Made by a program: the position numbers and the translations under genes. From contig CM044957.1 of NCBI GenBank assembly GCA_024516035.1, positions 47,467,001-47,531,000 of the forward strand: a stretch of 64,000 nucleotides of DNA, in the 5' to 3' direction. Source of the stretch: Bactericera cockerelli (Eukaryota > Arthropoda > Insecta > Hemiptera > Triozidae). Shown one piece after another: positions 41,967 to 52,935 of this stretch (the first letter of the stretch is position 1; every line of letters starts with the position of its first letter). Below the pieces are notes generated by a model that saw only the letters and a list, made by a program, of their open reading frames with translations, was not told where the DNA came from and ran no database searches.

Positions 41967-42189
41967 GTAGGGTGGATAAGACTCCTATAATGTATGTTCT
42001 AGAGCTATAAGAGTCGAGACACTTTAAGACGTATGACTGGAGCTGGCTTTTCGTATGTACTGGTTTTACTAGCCGCAAGCCAGGACTGTGGCGAGGCTTG
42101 TGGCTCGTTCATCAGGGCATGGCCGACTGAAAATTTGTAATTGAAATCTCATGATATATTATATAGCAACCAAATCTCTCAAAGGAAAG

Positions 42190-42290
42190 AACCTCGTTGC
42201 TTAATTGATAAGGTGGCGAATTTTCAACCTGGAGGTTAGTGGTTTGAGTCCCAAGATTGGTTAAAAAAAATTACACTAAAATTGGGAAGG
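42190..42290 (+). repeat. SINE family D, diverged copy
   Basis: aacctcgttgcttaattgat, aaggtggcgaattttcaacc, tggaggttagtggtttgagt, ccc. The head is recognisable, the tail is not. Confidence 0.55.
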
Positions 42291-42712
42291 AAAATCCTGT
42301 AATGTTCACATGTCCAGTTTATCAGTGTTATGTATCATACACTTTATTTTTTATATAAAACAATCAAAAATAAATTAATAACAATAAAATTAAAAAAAAA
42401 AAACTTTATACAATAATGTATACAATTTTTTTTAGCATAACATTAATTTATATTTACAATATTGTTTTGAAATCTGTAGCGAAACTAATGTCTCAGGCAT
42501 TCTCTGCCACTTAACCCCGTTATCATTATCACTTACCTACATGTCCTATGTTTCTCAGGTTATGGGTGAGTTACCACTCACAAAATCCTGGATGTTGAGG
42601 GCTTCACAAGGTTTTGATTGCCTCAGAGACAAGGTCCAAAAACACTAGGTGCAGTGTCAAGGGTTTTAACACTTGAAAACATAAATTCACTTGAAAACGT
42701 AAATTCGTAAAG

Positions 42713-42930
42713 GTGCACTGGTAGTCAAGTGGTTAACGCGCTAGTCTGGTAATCCAGGTAGCGTAGGGATCCGTTGGTTCGAATCCCACCCAGTGCATGA
42801 ATTTTTCCTTATTAATTTGAGTTTGTGACGACATAATAATAAGACCCTAAGGGTGAGGTGGTTGAAAATGCTTTGAGCATTAACCTCGCGTGGTATGGTA
42901 ACCTTCCACTAAAGAGTATTATTATTTCCA
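42713..42930 (+). repeat. SINE family B, copy B7 (best head)
   Basis: TGCACTGG...CCCAGTGCA closes as an acceptor stem; tagtcaagtggttaacgcgc, ctggtaatccaggtagcgta, gttggttcgaatcccaccca. Tail ttgagcattaacctcgcgtg, ccactaaagagtattatt. Both pol III boxes intact. Confidence 0.82.
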
Positions 42931-42944
42931 CTAAAGTGTTATTT

Positions 42945-43100
42945 TTTGGTTTTGGCACATTTTTTTACGGCTGGATGCCTTTCCTAACGCCAACGATTCT
43001 ATTTGAATTTTAACGTCATGGATTACGACGGGGGTTTTACCCTCCATTTGCTTGGAATCGTACCAGCTACCCACATTAACCTCACCCAGCCTGGAGAGGG
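42945..43100 (+). repeat. Family M repeat, copy 2
   Basis: tttggttttggcacattttt, ttacggctggatgcctttcc, taacgccaacgattctattt, gacgggggttttaccctcca, cccacattaacctcacccag. Confidence 0.65.
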
Positions 43101-43534
43101 CCCGAAATTACCTAATAAAGAGTAATATAATAAAAATTCCTTCTTTTGCCTTTGCACCCATGACCTCCGACCACATCACTCACCGATTTCCTAATGTCTA
43201 TACATTACCTACCTATCTATGTCACGACCATTTACTCACTATCGCTTTTCGCTCAGATATTTGGGCCATTCCGCTATTACGTATTGTTCCATCTCAGGCA
43301 GAATTAATTTGAGAGACCTATCAGGACTTGACACTGTGTATAGACGTTCGGCAATACTCGATGCTTACGTAAGACCAGATTCGATATAGATAATAGACGC
43401 GGACACTGTACCAGCGACTACACAAAATACACCGAAGCACTGTAAATTGCTCCAGTACTAAATTAATAGTGGACCGATACCGTTCTCTCAGTGGCGAACC
43501 AACTGGGTAGTTTGGCAATAGTTAGATATACACT

Positions 43535-43785
43535 TTTTTTATCATATAGGGTGGCGTCATCGTGATCGGTGGTATCCAGGTAGTAGAGTAATGACTCAGC
43601 ACTTCTACCACTGTCTTTACAAGGAGGCTAATAATTGACAAGGGCCCCCAGAACCAAGCTAAAGGTGGTCTACTCCCTGTTTATTGTCCCCGAGCCAGAC
43701 TGCTGGTCTACTCCCTCTTTATAGTCCCCCAGCCAGACTGCTGGTCTACTCCCTGTTTAAAATCCCCCAGCCAGACTTATACACT
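43535..43785 (-). mobile_element. Family L element, reverse copy with about three tandem units
   Basis: Reverse: tagggtggcgtcatcgtgat, agcacttctaccactgtctt, tacaaggaggctaataattg, acaagggcccccagaaccaa, then units of cagccagactgctggtctac, tccctgtttatagtc. Confidence 0.75.
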
Positions 43786-43849
43786 TTAAGTAATAATTAT
43801 TCACTTTGCAAGAAGATAATAAACACCATCAGGAGATTTTTTCCGATGA

Positions 43850-44063
43850 ATAATAATAGCACTCTTTAGTGGAAGGTAACCACCAGGCGAGGTTCATGCT
43901 CAAAGCATTTTCTACCACCTAACCCATAGAGTCTTATTATGATGCTGTCACAAACTCAAATGAATCAATAAAAATTCATGCACTGGGTGGGATTTGAACC
44001 AACGGATCCCTACGCTACCTGGATTACCAGACTAGCGCCTTTACCACTTGACTAGCAGTGCAC
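43850..44063 (-). repeat. SINE family B, copy B8
   Basis: gcactctttagtggaaggta, accaccaggcgaggttcatg, cattttctaccacctaaccc, ctgggtgggatttgaaccaa, ttaccagactagcgccttta, actagcagtgcac. Confidence 0.78.
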
Positions 44064-44129
44064 GATGTAACTATATGTACGTAACGAAATTGTATGTACG
44101 ATTTTATCTGTGGTAGAGCACAAGGCCTC

Positions 44130-44387
44130 CTCACAATTTTTGAGGGTAGCGCAGCATTACTAAGAGACTCCTTCACTTTTGAAATTCTATTACATTAATT
44201 TCTTTTTACTCTGGTAACGCCGCCACTGGTCGTTACTCATTCAAGTAACTACTCATTTTTCCCCACGAGGTATGAGTGGACCCCGAACATCCAAGTACAG
44301 AGCAGAAAAATTCCTGCCCACTGGGGATCGAACCCAGGTCACCATGCGTGCAATGCCTAGCGCGCTAACTCACTCGGTAACGGTGAC
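44130..44387 (-). repeat. SINE family F, copy F2
   Basis: Minus-strand head GTCACCGTTACCGAGTGAGT with tagcgcgctaggcattgcac and B box ctgggttcgatccccagtgg. The tail holds cagagcagaaaaattcctgc, ccgaacatccaagtaca, cctcacaatttttgagggta in + orientation. tRNA-like SINE distinct from A-D. Confidence 0.75.
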
Positions 44388-44611
44388 TACCAGTGCACGA
44401 TAATATACACCTTCTTATCCGTTTAGCGTGGAATCAAATCAGACGAAAACCAAATTTGCGTAATCATCTGTTTTTTCTTCAGTCATCAGTAGCTACTATT
44501 GCTATACTGTTGCTATACTATTGTTACACTGTTGATAGTAGTAGTGCTTCATTTAGACTCTCTGCTCAAGACAGTCCCATTACGCTAACAGTTTAGAATA
44601 GCACCTCTCTA

Positions 44612-44824
44612 TTTATAATAATAATATCGCTTTATTTATACTGCCTGAAATTAAGACTATTAAAGTCCCATTATTTCAGCAGTAAGCCCAAGACTTAATT
44701 TATTATTATGTGGTAAAAATCCCAAATACGAGGATAACTCGTGTCCCGGCTGGGTTTCGAACCCACGACCTCTGAAATCTCGGGATTCACAGAGCGCCGC
44801 CTTTACCACTGAGCTACCGGGACA
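44612..44824 (-). repeat. SINE family A, copy A6
   Basis: ataataatatcgctttattt, tactgcctgaaattaagact, ttcagcagtaagcccaagac, gtgtcccggctgggtttcga, ccgcctttaccactgagcta, ccgggaca. Intact head. Confidence 0.82.
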
Positions 44825-44826
44825 GA

Positions 44827-45650
44827 CATATTTATTGAAATAGAGCAAAAAAAATACACTACTGTTGCTACTACTGGTAGTGACACTGGACATCAAATCA
44901 GGTTTTTATGCTGTAGCTACTGACAGTAGCGTAGATGAGTCCTTAATACTAACTAACTTGATCCCACGCTACGCTGGGACTCGAGTTATAAAATCCTGGA
45001 CAATGATTTCAATCAAAAAAATAGAACAATATCGGTACATAACAACCATTCAATTTTTAGTCAAGATAAATACCATTTAACCCTCGATGATGTTTGCTAT
45101 TCCGGGTGAGGTTTATTTGAGTAGCTGATGGTTTCGAAGTGTCAAGCGAATGGAGGGTAAAACCCTCGTCGTGATATGACCATGTTTATTTATTTACACA
45201 TTTTTTTTTTTTTACAAAACAATCAATAATATAAGTACGTTGTACATAGCATACGCCTTACTGTGGCGATAGACAACCCAGTAAATGAGCAGCTCACAAC
45301 AAATCAATTTAATATTTCTGTTTCACTCAACAAGAGCAGTCTAAGAATATTGAGTCTGCTTTACGCTCATTACTGGCAAAACATCTTATTAGTGATCGAT
45401 AACATGTTGGAAAAATGGACAAATATTCCTGTGACCTCAGCCAGCCTCCTAATTACTTTGGCTGGAGAGATTTTAATTATTATCACTTAAGAATCAGCTT
45501 GAGAATCATTATTTTCACTTAAGAATGATTCACTTAAGAATCAGCTTAAACTTAATCAAAATGCCATGCATTAGTCAACATGGATGGAACTTGCTATACT
45601 TAACACATTGAATGTCGCATGATCCTTATGGGGGTCACAAGACTCTGAAG
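44827..45650. other. Intergenic DNA, little recognised
   Basis: A family E fragment in reverse at 45125-45185 (aagcgaatggagggtaaaac, cgtcgtgatatgaccatg) and a small tandem repeat of ttcacttaagaatcag at 45475-45550. No gene seen. Confidence 0.5.
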
Positions 45651-45856
45651 CCTGGTAGTCAAGTAGTTAAAGGTAATTTAGATAGCGTAGAGATCCGTTG
45701 GTTCGAATCCCACCCAGTGCATAAATTTTTCCTCATTAATTTGAGTTTGTGACTACATAATAATAAGACTCTGCTGAGGGTTAGGTGATAGAAAATGCTT
45801 TGAGCATTAACCTCGCCTAATGGTTCTTTCCACAAAAGAGTGTTATTATTATTATG
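45650..45856 (+). repeat. SINE family B, copy B9 (head shortened)
   Basis: gcctggtagtcaagtagtta, gatagcgtagagatccgttg, gttcgaatcccacccagtgc; tail as usual. The anticodon-arm region is deleted. Confidence 0.75.
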
Positions 45857-45902
45857 AAGCCTAATGCCATAGTCCTATAGGGATCACACCACCATTAAGT
45901 AA

Positions 45903-46145
45903 GCACGCGATTATTTCAGTGGGCAAGCACTCGCTTGTCATGTGGAAGATCCCGGGTTTGATCTCCCCTGAGACGAAAAAAAATTGTACTCAAAATTTGC
46001 TTATACAGTTCTTTTTAAGGGATACCTTCCGGTGTGCTCGTGTAGACCCAGCACCTAAATGGAAAGTATTGTGTCATTTACTCACTTCTCGCCCTCGTCC
46101 ATCAGAGATAATGGTAATGACAAGCTACAAAACAGACCACAAACG
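45903..46145 (+). repeat. SINE family C, copy C6 (diverged)
   Basis: tttcagtgggcaagcactcg, cttgtcatgtggaagatccc, gggtttgatctcccc; body ttaagggataccttccggtg, gacccagcacctaaatggaa, tctcgccctcgtccatcaga, aaacagaccacaaacggct. Confidence 0.7.
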
Positions 46146-46178
46146 GCTGGCTATATAATAATATAACAATAATAATGC

Positions 46179-46454
46179 TTTTTCTTTGTGTTATTATGTC
46201 ACAATTTTAGTGGGTATCCCAGAATCATAAGACTTTACCACTTTCATATACAATATCTTGTATTATTTTTTTACTATGATTCCGCCACTGGTCGCTGCTT
46301 CACATCAAAGCAGCTACTCATTTTTCCTCACGAGGTATGAGCGGACCCCGAACATCCAAGTACAGAGCAGAAAAATTTCTGCTCCGCTGGGGATCGAACC
46401 CAGGTCACCATGCGTGCAATGCCTAGCGCGCTAACTCACTCTGCCATGGTGACT
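46179..46454 (-). repeat. SINE family F, copy F3 (most complete)
   Basis: + strand text: cacaattttagtgggtatcc, gattccgccactggtcgctg, cagctactcatttttcctca, cgaggtatgagcggaccccg, aacatccaagtacagagcag, gctggggatcgaacccaggt, caccatgcgtgcaatgccta, gccatggtgac. The head lies on the right, on the minus strand. Confidence 0.8.
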
Positions 46455-46714
46455 ATACCTGGCTACATACACAAAACCAGCCAGGCGTTCAACGTGTTAA
46501 GGCGACTTATCAAGAGAGATATAGGATGTCTAAATGTTAGATGACAAAGTGAATGCATTAAAATTGATGGAATTGCTCTCGCTCTGTGGATAGCTGGATA
46601 CAGTTTGATCAGACAGACGCAAGGCCGTAGCACCTGGATAGACATCAGCTTACCAGTCTATAGATAGCGGATGTGAGGATTTACCATCTACTAGAACTCC
46701 CTCCGTACAAGTGA

Positions 46715-46960
46715 GGCTGGCATTTCCGGCTCTACCCAGGCTGGGTGAGGTTAATGTGGGTAGCTGGTAAGATTTCCAGCGAATGGAGGGTAAAACCCCC
46801 GTCTTAAATCAGGGACGTTATATCAAATACAATTGGTGGCTTTACGAAGGGCATCCAGCCGTAAAAAATGTGCCAAAACCAATGAACCTCAACCATGAGG
46901 TTGAACAACTTCGACCCTGCTTGAGCGGGATAAGAGAGAGTAAAAGAAGAAGAAGAAGAA
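46715..46960 (-). repeat. Family M repeat, reverse copy with GAA tail
   Basis: ctacccaggctgggtgaggt, taatgtgggtagctggtaag, agcgaatggagggtaaaacc, cgaagggcatccagccgtaa, gccaaaaccaatgaacctca, gaacaacttcgaccctgctt, gagcgggataagagagagta, then (GAA)n. The + strand reads as a LINE 3' UTR with a microsatellite end; the strand given follows copy 1 at 23560. Confidence 0.65.
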
Positions 46961-47304
46961 CTTCTCACTTTTCTGGTTTTGATTGACTGACTGATAGTGA
47001 TCAGATATGTAGGGCAAACGTATGTACAACGTACAATGCTCGGATCTTGGAGTACTTGGACTTTGAACTCTGTCAAAATTTAATACACTATGATGAAACA
47101 CAATACATTAGCTTAAAAAAAGCTGTCCAGGTATGTTCTGATATCTACACAGTATGTACATCTAATTTAGTACAACGCCTGACTTTTTCGACTTTTTATC
47201 AATACCTCTGTGGAGTTAAGTCTAGAATTTGCGTATTGTCTTAGATGGGGTAAACTATAACTAAGTCATGACTCATTACTTAAAATCTCGATTTTGTCTA
47301 TAAA

Positions 47305-47470
47305 TATCATGACGGAGGAGTTACAATCCATTAGCAGGAAACTCACGAACCTGCTACCCACATAAACCTCAGCCAGCCTTGGTTGGGCCGAAGTCTTCAC
47401 CTCGCTGAACGTTACTTAATTGCCGTGATCCTACGAGAACCGGTGTATTCAACGTGCCATCGACGGTGCC
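47305..47470 (+). repeat. Family E repeat, copy E10
   Basis: catgacggaggagttacaat, agcaggaaactcacgaacct, acctcagccagccttggttg, ggccgaagtcttcacctcgc, tgaacgttacttaattgccg, gagaaccggtgtattcaacg. Confidence 0.72.
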
Positions 47471-47616
47471 GCTGGCTTTATGTGTCTTCTTTCGTAAGTC
47501 CACTGTACTCTGGTATTTTTGTTTGTTGATTGATCCATGTACTCTTCGGGTTCATAGTTATTATTATTCTCTGAAGTAATGCGAAAGGGGTTCCGGGGCA
47601 CAATTACCCTCTTTTT

Positions 47617-47618
<2 letters not shown>

Positions 47619-47657
<39 letters not shown>

Positions 47658-47658
47658 T
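47619..47658 (+). repeat. (ATC)n microsatellite
   Basis: About thirteen uninterrupted ATC triplets after a T run, then degenerate units. Confidence 0.92.
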
Positions 47659-47691
47659 ATCAGCATCAGAGAATAATAATCATCACAGGGT

Positions 47692-47790
47692 GACTTAATC
47701 GTGAACGATGGTAGCCAGACAGTGGAGGAATGACTCAGCACTGTCTTTACAAGTCTTTCTACCACTGTCTTTACAAGTTTTTCTTTCTTT
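47692..47790 (-). repeat. Family L tail fragment
   Basis: Reverse: cagggtgacttaatcgtgaa, cgatggtagccagacagtgg, aggaatgactcagcactgtc, tttacaagtctttctaccac. No tandem units. Confidence 0.65.
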
Positions 47791-47839
47791 TTTCAAAATA
47801 AGTAAACATTATAAGTAAATATTATTATTAAAATTAACT

Positions 47840-48130
47840 GCAGATGCTGAAGATCACCGGCTGGCAAAGCCGCCCTTGTCCTATGCTAATGAAGCCGGCC
47901 AAAACATTGCCCGTGTCAATACATCCATCCAACAGCTATGTTCTCCTCCAGATTTGCATGCCCGACTCCGGAACAGCCTGGATTAGCATATTGGATGAAG
48001 AAAATTATCATGTTCCGAGTGGGTCGTGGGTCGCTAACGGTCTCTTGTGATGTGAGCTGGAATCAATATTAATCTCAAGTGTCACCAAACCGTTCATGTG
48101 CGCATATGTAAATATTAATACTCACTATCG
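47840..48130. other. Compositionally distinct segment with octamer-like sites
   Basis: Higher GC than the surrounding 500 bp and no repeat family. It contains ATGCTAAT (47883-47890) and ATTTGCAT (47953-47960), both forms of POU-factor octamers. Both + frames read smoothly for 50-60 codons but resemble no domain I know. It could be a conserved enhancer, an unrecognised exon or an old insertion. Confidence 0.3.
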
Positions 48131-48254
48131 GCGGATCTTCTTTTTTACTTTCTTTTTATTTTTTTATATTATTTTTATATGGCTTGGGGACTATAAACAG
48201 GGAGAAGACCAGCAGTTTGGCTGCATTGAGAAAAAAATCATCCTTGTTATCTAA

Positions 48255-48797
48255 ATCCCCCCAAAAAACACCACTTCGTGGTTAAAAAAAGAAGAACGCC
48301 TCACTCAAAGAATGATTATAATTAGCTAAAAATAAATGATATCAAATTGAGAACACCTTGTCCCCTCTCTTTCTACATCTCTGCACTCTTCTCTGAATTT
48401 ATTCCTCTTATGTTTAGCTTTATTTATTCTTTCTAGGGGTCATCCCAAACTTGATTTCTCTTTAAATTTACTTGTTGCACGGCAATAAAAAATGGCGGTC
48501 GGAGTATGATTTTTCTGAACTTATTTGATTTGAATCGAGAAAATTACACCGCGACCGCCATTTTTTATTGCCGTGCAACAAGTAAATTTAAAGAGAAATC
48601 AAGTTTGGGATGACCCCTAGAAAGAATAAATAAAGCTAAACATAAGAGGAATAAATTCAGAGAAGAGTGCAGAGATGTAGAAAGAGAGGGGACAAGGTGT
48701 TCTCAATTTGATATCATTTATTTTTAGCTAATTATAATCATTCTTTGAGTGAGGCGTTCTTCTTTTTTTAACCACGAAGTGGTGTTTTTGGGGGGAT
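48255..48797. mobile_element. 543-bp near-perfect palindrome (fold-back element)
   Basis: The left arm 48255-48501 (ATCCCCCCAAAAAACACCAC...atggcggtcg) and right arm 48552-48797 are complementary over about 247 bp with essentially only an A-run length change. The loop is about 50 bp. No protein frame and no related copy in the window. No clear target duplication (taaatccccc / ggggatatc). A short family L piece precedes it at 48183-48225. Confidence 0.9.
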
Positions 48798-49319
48798 ATC
48801 AGTTCTTTTTGTACGAAAATATAGGTTCATACACTACTGAAACATTAGGAATGACAAAAGTAAATAAGCTGGGAAAATGTGAATGTACCAAGTTGTCTTT
48901 TTTAAGATATAGTTTTAGCAGTACGTATTTTATTTTTCTAAGGTCAATATGTATTTGGATCACAGATTTGGCCCCCTGAGTCCCCAAAGTGAGTAAATAA
49001 TATATAAATTTGCAATGCAAGATCTTTCGATTCTATTCTCCACATGATTAGGTTTATCTTTCAATGCTAAGTAGACCTCGGAGCCTCCTATGAGGCACAC
49101 TACAACACCTGGATTTACAAATGCCAAAGAAATTAATTTGTAATCACCTTATCAAGGTGAAGTAATGAGTTCTCTCCCGTTGACCTTTTCTTACCCGAAT
49201 CCTCTCCGGCTTGTTGCAGGGGTCACCACGAGTATCTCTCCCGGAAATAAAACCATGCTTTTTTACATTAGGTATTTAAGAAAATGAAAACTATAACATT
49301 ATCATTTTTCTATAAGAAT
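48798..49319. other. Intergenic DNA, nothing recognised
   Basis: No conserved frame, RNA or repeat recognised. Confidence 0.45.
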
Positions 49320-49600
49320 CGGCCTTCTATAATGAAACTAATGAAAGGCAATGCCTTCAGTGTATAGTAGAGTTGAGTAAAATACATAGAAGGCCATGCC
49401 TTAGGAATATAGATAGAAGTGTTAGGGATAATACATAGAAGGCAATGCCTCAGGAATATAGTAAGGGTTAGGGATAATACATAGAAGGCAATGCCTCGGG
49501 ATTATAATAGGGTTAGGTAAATATATAGAAGGCCATGCCTTGGGTTTATCATAGGGTTAGGAAAAATACATAGAAGGCCATGCCTCAGGTCTATATCAAT
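49320..49600 (+). repeat. Minisatellite of gaaggcaatgcctcagg units
   Basis: Six units of about 45-58 bp, each with acatagaaggcaatgcctca, ggaatatagtaagggttagg and aaaatacat, the best kept in the middle. Confidence 0.85.
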
Positions 49601-49749
49601 GATTCCTAGGTGTTTCGATTATAATTTTTATGCTAGGCCTAAACTATGTAGGTATAAAATCAGGTAAAAATGCAAGCGACGCGACGGGAGATAATTTGGT
49701 GTTGATAAAACCACGAGCGGGAGAGAACTCGGTTGTGAAGTCCCTTATC

Positions 49750-50190
49750 AATACCTCACGAGGTATGAGTGTACCCCGGACATAATGGACAGAGAAAAAA
49801 AAAACTTCCCTCAAGGGGATCGAACCCAAGTCATCGTGCGTGCAAGCCTAGTATGCTACCCACTTGGCCAAAGTCACTACTTTGTCACAACTTTTAGTGA
49901 GTAGCATCGACATTATGAGAGCTAATTCATCATATTTTATCTCCATCCAACCATAATTGTCCAAAATCAATCTCGTAATGCCGCCACAGGTCATTGTCCA
50001 ATTCTGCAACTTCTAAAATTTTCCTCGCGAGGGTAATGGGGTCGTCATGAATATCAAATATAAAGATTGGAAAAACAAAACGTTAAGCCCAAATTGAAAA
50101 TATAGAGCTAAAAAATTTCGTCCCCGCCAGGATTCGAACCCATGCTGACTGGGTGGCAGGTCGAGCATGCTACCAATAGACAAAGTTATC
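49750..50190 (-). repeat. Two adjacent diverged SINE family F copies
   Basis: First: cctcacgaggtatgagtgta, aaggggatcgaacccaagtc, atcgtgcgtgcaagcctagt (to 49879). Second: cacaacttttagtgagtagc, atgccgccacaggtcattgt, ccaggattcgaacccatgct, gcatgctaccaatagac (49882-50190). Both in reverse and head-to-tail. Confidence 0.6.
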
Positions 50191-51164
50191 TTCTACAGAA
50201 ACGGACGGAAAATGAACAAAATTAATACTTGGAAACTTAAACTTTAAAATTTTGCAGTGAGAGAGCGAGGTCATCTCGAAAAATACATACTGGCCAAGAT
50301 CTGACCACTAAGCTAAGGATTCGAAAGTACCTACCCGCCAAAGAAAATGAAAAAGCCACCAGGTGCCACCCAGTGGACGGGATGAAGGAATAAAATCAAT
50401 AAATTTGGTATCTGCTCATCAAGATCTTTCATTTGATACCACTTAAGACTAGTATTATCCTTCAATTCCCGATTTGGGCTCCCAAAACCCGAGGCCGCCC
50501 AAATGGGCCGCCCGCTTATAATTTAGAATTTTTTTTTGGTCCGGGCTCATCTCCATTATATCTTGATCACTTTAGACACCTCACTTAATCTTCAGTGCCA
50601 AGTTAAAGACACGAAGTCGGGTCTCAAAGGATCCGTATGAAAAAAAACAGAAAAAAAAAAAAAAAACAAAATTATGAATCTTTTCATGTCTTTAACGATT
50701 GTTGGGGGGTCTCGAAAATAGGGTTTCCGGTGGCCTAGGAAGTCAAACAAAGAGTCAAATCAACTTATTTTTCAACGTAGAGCCCATTTCTGCAATAAAA
50801 ATTGCGATTTTTGAAATTTATGTTGTACTTTTCGCTGGCTGAAAGTACATGAAATGCATGGGAACTATGTTTTCCGTAACCTTACACTCTGCCGGGCTGT
50901 CTCTTTCTTTGTATAGGCGTTCTTCACACCTCGGCCGAGGTGTTTGATAAGTTATCCTTAAATGAGGATGGAATCGGGATTACTTTAAGAAAAGATTATT
51001 TGTCCTTGCACACTAAGACAACGATACAAGTTACATTGTAATAATGAAGTGAGTAATATACTAATTTAAGTATCTATCTCACATTAACCTCCAAGTATCT
51101 ATCATCCTTATATTTTAACATTTTTTCAAGGATAAATGTCCAGGATAATTTTTTTTCTCAGTGT
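50191..51164. other. Intergenic DNA, nothing recognised
   Basis: Slightly richer in GC than its neighbours near 50450-50550, with no frame of note. Confidence 0.45.
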
Positions 51165-51555
51165 GGGGGACAATAAACAGGGAGAAGACCAGCAGTCTGG
51201 CTGGAGGACTATCTATAAACAGGGAGAAGACCAGCAGTCTGGGTAGGGGACTATAAACATGGAGAAGACCAGCAGTCCGGCTGGGGGACTATAAACAGGG
51301 AGTAGACCAGTAGTCTGGCTGGGGGAACTATAAACAGGAGAAGACCAGCAGTCTGGCTGGGGGACTTTAAACAGGGAGAAGACCAGCAGTCTAGCTGGGG
51401 GACAATAAACAGGGAGAAGACCAGCAGTCTGTTTGGGGGACTATAGACCAGTATTGGCTTGGTTGGAGGCTCTTGTCCATTATTAGCCTCCTTGTAAAGA
51501 CAGTGGTAGAAGTGCTGAGTCATTCCTCCACTGTCTGGCAATAATCGTTTAAACT
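51165..51555 (+). mobile_element. Family L element with about seven tandem units
   Basis: Units acaataaacagggagaagac, cagcagtctggctggggga (37-43 bp) from 51165 to 51440, then ccagtattggcttggttgga, ttagcctccttgtaaagaca, gtggtagaagtgctgagtca, ctccactgtctggca. The minus-strand frame over it only translates the repeats. Confidence 0.82.
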
Positions 51556-51728
51556 TTCATTGTTGGCCCATGTGAGGGATCTTTCATTGGCCCAAGTGAG
51601 AATTTCTTTTGAGATTTTGGGTCTATTGTTGGCCCATCTAATATGCAGCCGAAGAAAAAGCTGAAAATTTTATCATCATCATTTTTCCTCACCAGGGATG
51701 AGAAGACCCCAGAATGAGAGGTGAAATA

Positions 51729-51792
51729 TTTACACACAAAATTTAATAAAGTTTTATCAAGGATGGCAATACCTAATGGCATTCTCAACCAT
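51729..51792 (-). repeat. Family I repeat fragment
   Basis: taataaagttttatcaagga, tggcaatacctaatggcatt, ctc: the reverse of the copy at 11012. Confidence 0.55.
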
Positions 51793-52739
51793 AGGCATGA
51801 TCAGTATATTATCACCACTTATTCTCAGCTATATGGCCTATAAGTGGGTGATTATAGGTAGAGATTCTATACCAAGTTTTAGTTTATTATTTACTTAATA
51901 CCTACTTATAGCTGAGAGTTAGAACTAAACTCAAAATCTATGAATTGGTCGGGATCAGGACGTCATACTTAATAAATCCAAATTCATGTGATTATCTCGT
52001 AGACTGATTTCACAAAAAAGTGGTTTTAAACTAATGAGTCTCATTAATTTATAGAATCTGAAACAAGCTATGGATAAGCAGGTTCACAAGTAGGTAGATT
52101 CGATAACTAATATTTATCTACATTTTATAACCAATATTTTGCTGATTGATAAGCGACGTTAAAAGTTTAAACTAAAAAAATTATTAAGATGTGGATTCCC
52201 TCGATATCATATTTCTGTTTATACTGATATACTACTCACTTTTCTGTTTATACTAATACTGATATACTATACTGATTTTGTTGAACATGTAGGTATACAT
52301 AGGTAGCTAATATTGTGATCAACTAAAATGTTGCGAACTAATATAAAATTTCGACCATGAGTTATTTTATATTTTTTTAATGTAAAAAAACCAATCTATG
52401 AATCTACATGTTGAGTCACGCGTAAGCGTACGTTCCTCTCAGCGGGAGTCGTGAACTTTAGCGTTTGATAGTTTTAAAAATATTTATTGGAAAATAATGG
52501 TTTGCTCTCCTTACCCAGTTACGCTTTAAGAAAAGAAATTGAGGTCCGAATTATGAATCAGGATTATTTTATAAGGTATAATATTATGTATTAATTTTTT
52601 ATAGTTTTATCAAAGGTAAAACATTTCTTAAAACCCACTACCGAGAGGAAGCGTGCCTCTAATGCTCGAGCTATTGCCCCTTTTCAGGATTTTAGCTATC
52701 GATTAAGCTACTAATTTTGCGCTACTCTCGTATTGATAT
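51793..52739. other. AT-rich intergenic DNA
   Basis: No gene or repeat family. A short direct repeat ttctgtttatactgatatac / ctgtttatactaatactgat lies at 52210-52275. Confidence 0.45.
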
Positions 52740-52935
52740 GAAAGTGGTTAAGGCGCTACTCTGGTAATCCAGGTAGCGTATGCGTCCCTTGGTTCGAATC
52801 CCACCCAGTGCATGAATTTTTCGTCATATTTTTGAGTTTGCGACCACGTATTAATAATAAGACTCTGAGGGTTAGGTGGTAGAAAATGCTTTGAGCATTA
52901 ACCTCGCCTGGTGGTAACCCTCCACTAAAGAGTAG
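52740..52935 (+). repeat. SINE family B, copy B10 (5' truncated)
   Basis: aagtggttaaggcgctactc, tggtaatccaggtagcgtat, ggttcgaatcccacccagtg, then the standard tail. Confidence 0.78.

Noticed and set aside
51251..51541. Minus-strand frame with repeats of QTAGLL / PDCWSSPCL type
   Set aside because: Translation of the 38-bp tandem units of family L.
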